Below are positions 15,218 through 21,647 of a DNA stretch of 64,000 nucleotides, in pieces. The position numbers were made by a program, and so were the translations under genes. The DNA comes from Bacillota bacterium (GTDB lineage: Bacteria > Bacillota_A > Clostridia > Lachnospirales > Lachnospiraceae), in assembly GCA_023443625.1 (NCBI GenBank), contig JAEZTQ010000011.1, positions 124,001 through 188,000 of the forward strand. The letters are read 5' to 3'. The notes under the pieces were generated by a model. It was not told the origin of the DNA and ran no database searches. It was given only the letters and a program-made list of their open reading frames with translations. The first letter of the stretch is position 1. Each line of letters opens with the position of its first letter.

Positions 15218-15331
15218 AAACAACGAAGTTCCATGATGCGCATGGATCCTTCGTTGTTTTGATGTGTGGATGATGCAAGAGCGTCGCAGACCCCTCGGAG
15301 AGTGAACAGGGCAGTTGCAGTTTAACTGCCC
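15218..15331 (+). ncRNA. Conserved double-hairpin leader, candidate structured RNA or oriT-like site
   Basis: The first hairpin pairs AAACAACGAAG with CTTCGTTGTTT (15218-15259), and its inner arms CCATG/CATGG also pair. A conserved linker GCGTCGCAGACCCCTCGGAG follows, then a GGGCAGTT/AACTGCCC hairpin (15309-15331). The region is about 90% conserved with 17554-17672, while the sequence between the preceding dyad and this block differs. Strong conservation of a non-coding block before an integrase start suggests a control RNA or a protein-binding site. The class is unknown. Confidence 0.45.
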
Positions 15332-15455
15332 TAGTGAGTTAATACAGATAATCTGAATTATATGAGGTGAAAATCATTTTCTGAATTCCTTTTAAAATTT
15401 GTCTGTCATTTTTATTAATGAACAAGATTAACAAATTTTAAAGGAGGAAATGTTT

Positions 15456-15620
15456 ATGGCAAATGTTTGCATTGTAAGACATCAAGGCTACATAAAATCA
15501 AAGATGCGGTTTCCGTATCAACATAATTTCAGAACGTTGAAAAACTATGGAAACAAAAACATTCAACTAAATATTGAATTTCTAATATACTCGATTATGC
15601 TTAAGAATCTACATGTCTAA
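15456..15620 (+). pseudogene. Integrase N-terminal fragment
   Basis: ATG 15456 follows AAAGGAGG. The first 35 residues (MANVCIVRHQGYIKSKMRFP, then HNFRTLKNYGNK) match the integrase at 17807 with two substitutions. Homology then ends and the frame runs 19 further residues to a stop at 15618-15620, into the 3' end of the nucleotidyltransferase gene. The rest of the integrase was lost at this junction. The short product could still be made, since leader and ribosome site are intact. Confidence 0.7.
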
Positions 15621-16250
15621 AAATAGTTTTTCAAATAAACTAATAATTGGCTTGTCTACATTTTCTTGTTCATCAATAACCGAAAGTGCTTCTTTCATTT
15701 GTTCTGATATGCTACCACTACTTATTTTAATATGATACAAATCTAAAATCGCTTGTTGAACTTCTCTGCATAAGCCTTTGGAAGCTTCCTCTTTATTACA
15801 TAATAATTTTATACAGCATCGATGTATTAATCTTATTGTTTTATACCATTGTGGTCTCTCGGGAATAATACAACTTATAATATCTTTTCTCTTTACAACA
15901 GTATCAATTTTGAAACCATTATCACATAAAACCATATTTTCATCAATTTCATTCTGAAGAAATGTTTCTCTAATGTCTAAATCTACATTAATTCCATTTT
16001 CGTAGTTTAGTATCAATATTCCTTTTGGATTTTCGGTATAATTTATCATTATAATTGAATCGTATCCACTGATAATACTATCTAATACTATAGTTGAAAT
16101 ATTACCACTAATAGCCAAATCAATATCTGAAAATTTTTGTCCGATATTTTTCGATAATGAACCTTCAAGAAGTAAAGATAACCCATGATTTTTGCAAGTG
16201 GTTATCATATAATCAATATATTGATTGTGTAATTTTGTCGAATAATTCAT
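15609..16250 (-). CDS. Nucleotidyltransferase-fold protein
   Basis: The preferred start is ATG 16250 (MNYSTKLHNQYIDYMITTCK); the upstream TTG overlaps its GGGAG ribosome site. Residues 28-48 hold the Pol-beta nucleotidyltransferase signature, with LLLEGSLSKNIGQKFSDIDL (GS-x-DxD-type) and a later acidic residue in VDLDIRE at about 90. The remainder is helical. It resembles stand-alone aminoglycoside-type or MNT-type nucleotidyltransferases. Target and partner are unknown, and no HEPN gene is next to it. Its 3' end overlaps the integrase fragment at 15456-15620. Confidence 0.75.
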   Translation of the reverse strand: MNYSTKLHNQYIDYMITTCKNHGLSLLLEGSLSKNIGQKFSDIDLAISGNISTIVLDSIISGYDSIIMINYTENPKGILILNYENGINVDLDIRETFLQNEIDENMVLCDNGFKIDTVVKRKDIISCIIPERPQWYKTIRLIHRCCIKLLCNKEEASKGLCREVQQAILDLYHIKISSGSISEQMKEALSVIDEQENVDKPIISLFEKLFLDM

Positions 16251-16439
16251 ACTTATCACAGCTCCCAACTATATAAATAATTTGACTATAAACTTAACTG
16301 AACGAGTAATATTCAGATGATTTATGCTGTTATTATAACACTGTATATTTTATCTATCAATAATTTTGATATCGAATCCCACTTTCTGTCATATTATTTA
16401 CATAAAACTTTAGGGGGTGTCAATATGAGATGTAATAAC

Positions 16440-16836
16440 AAAGAACGAACGTCAAAATCCTAAAAATGGACGAATATTTCCAATTAATAAAAGGCTACGA
16501 AAACTTTAGAGGAAATCCTACAAGTTCAACAAGAAAATTACATTGTATCTGAATTTGTATTCTATAATGCAGATGGCTCATGGCTTACATTACGTGCCAT
16601 TACAGACCATTTAAGAAGGACGTGTAGTTTTGTTGGATTTTATTGCCAATAATCATGCTTTTCGAATGACATTAAACAGTAACTATTTAATTGGTGTGTT
16701 AAAATTGGATGTAGGACAACGAGCCGCTTTATTAGGGCATTCTGTTGATACGAATGAAGCATATTACACAAAAATCCGTATGGAAGAAAAAAAGATAATA
16801 TATGTATTCTCCATACAACATCTCCACAAATTCTGA
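16440..16836 (+). pseudogene. Second, unrelated tyrosine recombinase remnant
   Basis: The segment encodes, in shifting frames, QENYIVSEFVFYNADGSWLT, then FRMTLNSNYLIGVLKLDVGQ and AALLGHSVDTNEAYYT. That is the order expected for a phage-type integrase C-terminus: pre-HxxR strand, helix with FRxTLxS, LGHS, and a Tyr in AYYT. It retains LGH where the 17807 integrase has LGQ, so it belongs to another subfamily. Frameshifts and a missing N-terminus make it non-functional. Confidence 0.65.
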
Positions 16837-16869
16837 TTTATCGATTCTAAACATCCTACAAATTGGAAT

Positions 16870-17238
16870 TTATTTAGTCGAATATGCAACACCATCCAAT
16901 TGGAATTGAAGTCCTTCTTCTCCCCCTCTATGAGCAAATTCTGTTTGAATAGATTTTCTAACAGGGTATTTGCCGTTAAATCTTTCTTTAATCACTTTTT
17001 CCATTATCGGAATATTCCAAATATCTCTGAACAAACAATCTATTTGCACAACATTATCCAGTCCTAATCCAACCATACTCAGCCTTTTTTCCATTTGGTC
17101 AATCGCACCATTTATCTGTGCTTCTACAGATTGTCCAACATTCCCAACACAATAATTCAAAAAATAGAAATCTCCTGCCTTAATCATTCCAGTATGAGCC
17201 CATTCTTCATTTACATCAAATCTTACAATCTCACTCAT
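16870..17238 (-). CDS. RidA/YjgF-family protein
   Basis: ATG 17238 (MSEIVRFDVNEEW) has GGAGAG seven bases upstream; earlier starts do not. The 122-residue length is normal for RidA. The N-terminal part (HTGMIKAGDFYFLNYCVG) and the central helix-strand (AIDQMEKRLSMVGLGLDNVV) fit the fold. The C-terminal catalytic Arg/Glu region of true RidA (RxxV-x-V-x-x-LP-x-x-x-x-VE-E) is changed here (YPVRKSIQTEFAHRGGEEGL), so the imine deaminase function is uncertain. It is cargo in the integrase-bearing module. Confidence 0.75.
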   Translation of the reverse strand: MSEIVRFDVNEEWAHTGMIKAGDFYFLNYCVGNVGQSVEAQINGAIDQMEKRLSMVGLGLDNVVQIDCLFRDIWNIPIMEKVIKERFNGKYPVRKSIQTEFAHRGGEEGLQFQLDGVAYSTK

Positions 17239-17349
17239 TTTCTTACTCTCCATTTTATTTATTGGTATTTCTACAACTTCTGATTTGTAAATTACTAACA
17301 ATATAATATCACATAAATTTATTGTAATAAACTAAATTTATCAATAGTT

Positions 17350-17403
17350 GTGTACACCTACCATCAAAGTGAATTCTCTACACTTCCTCAGAAAGGTGTA
17401 CAC
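17350..17403. repeat. Nested dyad, copy 4
   Basis: The outer arms GTGTACACC and GGTGTACAC are perfectly complementary. The inner arms AAGTG and CACTT are too. This is the best-preserved copy. Confidence 0.65.
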
Positions 17404-17553
17404 TTTACCCTTTAATTAAAATTAATTAAACTAGTTTAACATCTCTAAAAAGGCAATTTTAAAAAAAGGGGGTGAGGAATAACATCCAACTAAAATGAGA
17501 TGATATGTGAAATGTGTCACGATACAAAATCCACTTAGATGAAGGTGGAATCG

Positions 17554-17672
17554 AAACAACGAAGCTCCATGCTACGCATGGATCCTTCGTTGTTTTGATG
17601 TTAGGATGATGTAAAAGCGTCGCAGACCCCTCGGAGAGCGAACAGGTCAGTTGCAAAACTGCCCTAGTGAGT
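17554..17672 (+). ncRNA. Conserved double-hairpin leader, copy 2
   Basis: The segment is homologous to 15218-15331. The first hairpin (AAACAACGAAG/CTTCGTTGTTT) is intact. The second (GGTCAGTT/AACTGCCC) carries one mismatch. It lies about 135 bp before the integrase start. Confidence 0.45.
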
Positions 17673-17806
17673 TTAATGCAGTTAATCTGAATTAAGGTAA
17701 CCGAAAGTCATTTCCTGAAAAATCCTAAAAAAGAGCTCCTTTTTTAATTCGTCTGTCATTTTAATTAATGAAACAGATTAACAAATTCTAAAAGGAGGAA
17801 ATTATT

Positions 17807-18886
17807 ATGGCAAATATTTGCATTATAAGACATCAAGGTTACATCAAATCAAAGATGCGGTTTCCGTATCAACATAATTTTAGAACACTCAAAAACTATG
17901 GAAACAAAAAATTGATCTTAAATGACTTGTTCCCAGAATGAAAAGCAGAACGTCTAAAGGACAAAAGTCTTAATATTAAAACTGTCAAACGGGATACTGA
18001 GCATTGGAACAAGTATTACAAAGAGCATTCTATCATATATGTGCCGATTTCGAGGCTGACCACCAAGATGCTGAATGATTTCTTTAATTCTACCATTACC
18101 AAATTTAATCTCTCTAACAGAGAATACAACAACATGAAAAGCATAATGATTGCACTAATGCGGATTGCTATCGATGAAGAGATTATTGTGGAAAATCCAA
18201 TGAACGGAATCTATATCAAGTCAAAGTTCCGGGCAGTCAGAAAGAAAAGTGACGGTTCTAAGTTATATCTGAATGATGAGTTTGATACTTTAGATACCCA
18301 TCTTGAGAATGAAAGCACAATTGAAGCATTATGTATTCGATTAATGTTTCAACTAGGTGTTCGCATTGGAGAGGGTGTTGCACTTAAATTCTCTGATATT
18401 GAGTATGGAAAGATAGCTATTCAGAGGATGGAAGAAAAGGTGCTTGTCTATGACGGAGAGAATTTTAAAAGTGACGGAGTCCAGATAGTGGAACATCTGA
18501 AAAAGGAAAACGACTCAGAATATCGTTATATTTCTCTTACTGATGTAGCAAATGAAGTCATAGGAAAAGCAAAAGAGCTTAATCCTAATGGCGAATTTAT
18601 CTTTGAAAGAAATGGTGAGCGATTAACTGCAAGAGCGGTAACTTATTGGCTTAGTAAGTATTGCAGAGATGCAGGAATTACATACAAGAGTCCTCATTGC
18701 ACAAGAAGGACTACTGCAAGTCGCTTAAGTACGAAAGGAATGCCTCTTGATAAGATTCGGGATATGCTAGGACAAGTTGATGAGAAGACAACCCTTAGCT
18801 ACATTTACAATCCCAATACAGAACAAGAGAACCTTATTATCATGAATGAAGCTCTGAAAAATAGTGATAGACAACACACAAAATAG
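17807..18886 (+). pseudogene. Tyrosine integrase of the tRNA-Gly elements, interrupted by an in-frame TGA
   Basis: ATG 17807 behind AAAAGGAGG opens a 360-codon frame that reaches 18886 with one stop, TGA at 17939-17941 (codon 45). The context LILNDLFPE-stop-KAERLK suggests a lost Trp. Downstream, a core-binding domain (HWNKYYKEHSIIYVPISRLT) is followed by a catalytic domain with Arg in GVRIGEGVALKFSDI, Lys in VEHLKKEND, HCTRR (HxxR), LGQ in place of the usual LGH, and Tyr in LSYIYNP. An internal GTG at 18041 could start a shortened protein but has no ribosome site. It is the best-preserved integrase of the island and the one nearest the tRNA. Confidence 0.82.
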
Positions 18887-18888
18887 GA

Positions 18889-18907
18889 TTGCACATACGT
18901 GCACATA
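18889..18907 (+). repeat. Arm-type repeats at the integrase end
   Basis: TTGCACATA and GTGCACATA lie directly after the integrase stop and before the terminator and att copy g. They are the right-arm counterpart of the left-end pairs at 8904 and 14435. Confidence 0.65.
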
Positions 18908-18917
18908 TCAGCGCAAC

Positions 18918-18948
18918 AAAAAATCCCTTGAAATTGAAGGGATTTCGT
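18918..18948 (+). terminator. Terminator-like hairpin between integrase and att
   Basis: AAAAAATCCCTT and AAGGGATTT pair around GAAATTG. A truncated copy of the same hairpin precedes att copy e (12230-12250), so the hairpin belongs to the element end. Confidence 0.65.
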
Positions 18949-18950
18949 AA

Positions 18951-19157
18951 GCACGAGACGGGATTCGAACCCGCGACGTCCTCGCAGTGTCTTTGCTTCG
19001 TAAAGTACACTCCGCAAAGCCACAGGAAGAACAAGAAACTCGGCGTGTGAGCCTCGATTCTTGTTCTTCCAAGTCTCAGTTTGTGAGAGTACGAATCTGA
19101 TCTAGTATTTGAATATGAAAAAAGACCCTTCTATCGAAGAGTCCTTTTTCATATTAA
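18951..19157 (-). repeat. Mini-unit 1 (~206 bp), begins with att copy g
   Basis: The unit starts with a 26-bp tRNA-Gly 3' match (18951-18976). Next is CGTCCTCGCAGTGTC and a hairpin with CTTTGC/GCAAAG arms around the GTAAAGTACACTC loop. Then comes a long inverted repeat (GAAGAACAAGAA/TTCTTGTTCTTC), and it closes with a GACCCTTC/GAAGAGTC terminator (19118-19152). It holds no gene. It is about 90% like unit 2 over the first 150 bp but has a different terminator. Confidence 0.8.
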
Positions 19158-19363
19158 GCGCGAGACGGGATTCGAACCCGCGACGTCCTCGCAGTGTCTT
19201 TGCTTCGTAAAGTACACTCCGCAAAGCCACAGGAAGAACAAGAAACTCGGCGTGTGAGCCTCGCTTCTTGTTCTTCCAAATCTCATTCTTTGAGAGTACG
19301 AATCTGGTTTCGGACAGAATAAAAAGAAAGTCCATCCTGTCGGATGAACCTTCTTTTTATTAA
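19158..19363 (-). repeat. Mini-unit 2 (~206 bp), begins with att copy h
   Basis: It has the same layout as unit 1, with an exact tRNA 3' match (19158-19184), and ends in the AAAGAAAGTCCATCC/GGATGAACCTTC terminator (19318-19358) flush with the tRNA-Gly gene. A third, truncated copy is at 6446-6604. On the minus strand the terminator is the first one downstream of the tRNA. Confidence 0.8.
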
Positions 19364-19434
19364 GCGCGAGACGGGATTCGAACCCGCGACCCTCGCCTTG
19401 GCAAGGCGATACTCCACCACTGAGCCACTCGCGC
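19363..19434 (-). tRNA. tRNA-Gly (anticodon GCC)
   Basis: The minus strand reads GCGCGAG (acceptor), a D arm, the anticodon arm TCGCC-TTGCCAA-GGCGA, and a GCGGG-TTCGAAT-CCCGT T arm, closing with CTCGCGC and discriminator T. CCA is not encoded. All stems pair. It is the intact attachment site of the island; eight partial 3' copies lie downstream in the same orientation. Confidence 0.97.
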
Positions 19435-19479
19435 ATATTATGTTCTGTGCTGTTGGTGTTTTTCCTAAGCACATGTCAT

Positions 19480-19508
19480 AATATACTATAGATTTAATTG
19501 TTTGTCAA
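19480..19508 (-). promoter_or_regulatory. Sigma-A promoter of tRNA-Gly
   Basis: On the minus strand TTGACA (19503-19508) and TATATT (19480-19485) have a 17-bp spacer, about 45 bp before the tRNA 5' end. Confidence 0.85.
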
Positions 19509-19563
19509 GGTTATAAAGGGAAAAATTTTTAATTTTCCTTATTATTTATATTTTATATATAAT

Positions 19564-20328
19564 TCATCCAATTGTTATAGTGCGGACATACTCATTATTT
19601 TGAAAATGTTTACTTTTTATGGTGTCAAGGCGATTTAAGGTAATGTCTACCCATAATTCCTCTGCAGCAACTAGCAGGTTAGCTAACATAATGCCCATAT
19701 CCACCATTTTGCCAAAATCTAGTGCCCGGGCAATCATGACATTTTTCTTGGTAAATACATGAATACGATTTTTGTATACCACAAAGCGCCAAGGCTGACT
19801 ATTAAAACTAGAGGGGGCAAGGCGAGCTGCTTCTAGAACCTTCTTGATGTCTTCGTTAACCTCCTCCTTATACACCACAACTACATTTTCTGGTAAGCGA
19901 TTTGCCTCAGAGCCTTCACGATATAAGGGGAGAGTAGTTTTACCGAAAGCTAGCGCTGCAACATATCTATATTTCATTGTTGATTTTAGCCCAAATCCAG
20001 GGTTAGTTAACATAAAGCATGTACCCAGGCCTTTTGATACCATATAGAGATTTAATTGCTGCATCAAGAAGCCGGCATTAAGTAGATAGTCCTCCTTTTC
20101 CTCAGAGGAGATACATATATAATAAGGTGCTTTAATATGAAAGGGGCCACGAAAACCTTGCTTTGTCTCAATATTGCTTACTAACTTAAATTCAACAGCG
20201 ATACCCTCAATTAACATTGGTAGATTGTTAGCATATTCAAGAATATCGGAAAGAATATCCCATTCCAGTTTTTCCTTCTGATAATGTCGTATAGATTTTC
20301 TCGAAAAAATAGCATCAAATGTGTTCAT
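19564..20328 (-). CDS. Nitroreductase-family flavoprotein
   Basis: ATG 20328 (MNTFDAIFSRKSIRHYQKEK) follows GGAAGAAGG, seven bases after the AraC gene ends. The 254-residue protein begins with the nitroreductase SRKSIRHY motif (FMN contacts). In the second half it has EAARLAPSSFNSQPWRFVVY, the family's other signature, here displaced toward the C-terminus as in the 'putative TM nitroreductase' subgroup. It probably reduces small electrophilic substrates with NAD(P)H. It forms an operon with the regulator upstream. Confidence 0.85.
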   Translation of the reverse strand: MNTFDAIFSRKSIRHYQKEKLEWDILSDILEYANNLPMLIEGIAVEFKLVSNIETKQGFRGPFHIKAPYYICISSEEKEDYLLNAGFLMQQLNLYMVSKGLGTCFMLTNPGFGLKSTMKYRYVAALAFGKTTLPLYREGSEANRLPENVVVVYKEEVNEDIKKVLEAARLAPSSFNSQPWRFVVYKNRIHVFTKKNVMIARALDFGKMVDMGIMLANLLVAAEELWVDITLNRLDTIKSKHFQNNEYVRTITIG

Positions 20329-20335
20329 TTTACAG

Positions 20336-21229
20336 TCAACCTTCTTCCTTGCTCCCAGCTTCACTTATTTCATGGATTTTTTTCTTATAATATAAGGGTG
20401 AGACACCATAATATTTTTTAAATAATTTACTGAAATGATATACATCATCATATCCGACCTGATTAGCAATACTCTTTATGCTGCCACAATTTGAATTTAA
20501 TAATATATCCTTTGCTTTATCAAGACGAATTTTAATAAGATAATTTATCGGTGATTCTCCAGTTTCTTCTTTAAATATTTTTGAAATATAAACGGGGCTC
20601 AGATATATATTATGTGCAATTTGTTCTAAAGATATCTTGTGTTCATAATTTTCATTTAAATAATTTATGATACGGTTAACTGCATAACTTTTATTATAGG
20701 ATTCAAAATTATAACCCTTCTGATCTGTCTTTTCGACATCGGATATTTCACGCATGACTAATAAGAGCATTTGCATCAAATGTGTTTTAAACATGAAATA
20801 TCTGCCTATCTGATTACTTTCTCTCTCTGCAATCATAGCGTAGCAGTGTTTTGATACTTCCTGCTTTAGTTCCGAGGACATATGTATTACATAGCCTCCA
20901 TCTTTTAATTCGATTGAATTTGGAGGCATATTTTTAAAATGAAAATCTGTAAAGCCAGAGATAAACTCTATAGTAGGTTCTTTTGGGTTAGTTACGATAT
21001 GGGTATGTTTGACACCGGGATTGCATATTACAAGGTCTCCTGCTTCCACATCAAATTCTTTACCCTCGATTATGTATCGCCCTTTTCCGGATAATACATA
21101 TGCCAGTTCGGTGAAGTCATGATCATGATAAGCGCCCTCGGCCAACATTTTCACCTTTGAAACATAGAATACAGTAGGGTTAAAATCATTATAAGTTATA
21201 TCATATTCTAAGGGCATTTTATCCTCCAT
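20336..21229 (-). CDS. AraC-family transcriptional regulator
   Basis: The 297-residue protein has an N-terminal cupin sensor domain (HDHDFTELAYVLSGKGRYII, then GDLVICNPGVKHTHI) and a C-terminal pair of AraC HTHs (SLEQIAHNIYLSPVYISKIF, then GYDDVYHFSKLFKKYYGVSP). ATG 21229 is used. It precedes the nitroreductase gene and is divergent from the ABC exporter, so either could be its target. The cupin suggests a small-molecule inducer. Confidence 0.92.
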   Translation of the reverse strand: MEDKMPLEYDITYNDFNPTVFYVSKVKMLAEGAYHDHDFTELAYVLSGKGRYIIEGKEFDVEAGDLVICNPGVKHTHIVTNPKEPTIEFISGFTDFHFKNMPPNSIELKDGGYVIHMSSELKQEVSKHCYAMIAERESNQIGRYFMFKTHLMQMLLLVMREISDVEKTDQKGYNFESYNKSYAVNRIINYLNENYEHKISLEQIAHNIYLSPVYISKIFKEETGESPINYLIKIRLDKAKDILLNSNCGSIKSIANQVGYDDVYHFSKLFKKYYGVSPLYYKKKIHEISEAGSKEEG

Positions 21230-21647
21230 TCATAAGTCGTGGTAACACGTAAGCGCTGGAGCAAGTATATTGCGAAACCACTCCCAAGACGTTTTACTTT
21301 AGATTGTCCGTTCACAGCCAATATTATATCATTAGAATTAGAAATAGGTAAATACTAATTTGTAAAATTTACAAGATTATGATTGAAATTGTTATTACAG
21401 AAGATTATATTATTATAATCGGTTGAATTACATTATTTAATAATATTATAATGAAATATTAATTAAAAATTTGAATAGAAAATTAACATATTAGACTAAA
21501 AATAGTAACAATTCGAAATTATTATCATTGTAAAAATCTTATATATAATATAACATGATAAAAGTAATAATCTACATTCTTTTAATTTTTAGATAAGCTA
21601 TAATCAATAGGAAATTCATTTTTCTTATACCAATGAGGAGGATTTTT
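21230..21647. other. Divergent intergenic region, AraC / ABC exporter
   Basis: About 420 bp separate the two start codons. It includes a short CGTGGTAACACG palindrome at 21239-21250 near the AraC start. The rest is very AT-rich and has no readable gene. It should hold both promoters, but no boxes stand out clearly. Confidence 0.5.

Larger units (their letters stand above)
14900..15455. other. Integrase leader region, copy 1
   Basis: No gene is supported, but the stretch is highly structured. The nested dyad is at 15027-15079, the AACAACGAAG hairpin at 15218-15259, and a GGGCAGTT/AACTGCCC hairpin at 15309-15331. They precede a GGAGG site and the integrase N-terminal ORF at 15456. The same order occurs at 17350-17806. 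Confidence 0.65.
17239..17806. other. Integrase leader region, copy 2
   Basis: The stretch contains no credible gene. It carries the nested dyad (17350-17403), the AACAACGAAG hairpin and GCGTCGCAGACCCCTCGGAG linker (17554-17672), then AAAAGGAGG before the integrase start. Excisionase is normally encoded here in related elements, but no excisionase-sized ORF with a ribosome site is present. Confidence 0.6.

Noticed and set aside
15456..15620. MobV/Pre relaxase N-terminus (HNxR motif in HNFRTLKN)
   Set aside because: The same peptide at 17807 is in frame with the integrase core-binding domain, so it is better explained as the integrase N-terminus. The HNxR match alone is weak.
16630..16836. 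Intact small protein gene
   Set aside because: The peptide is the C-terminal piece of a tyrosine recombinase (LGHS, AYYT) and the upstream part continues in another frame. It is a remnant.
18951..19363. Additional tRNA genes in the two mini-units
   Set aside because: The T arm and acceptor 3' strand are present, but no 5' acceptor strand, D arm or anticodon arm pairs with them. Only the 3' segment is tRNA-derived.
19102..19474. Minus-strand ORFs across the tRNA and mini-units encoding GSNPVSRL-type peptides
   Set aside because: These are translations of tRNA T-arm sequence (GGGTTCGAATCCCG) and have no ribosome site.
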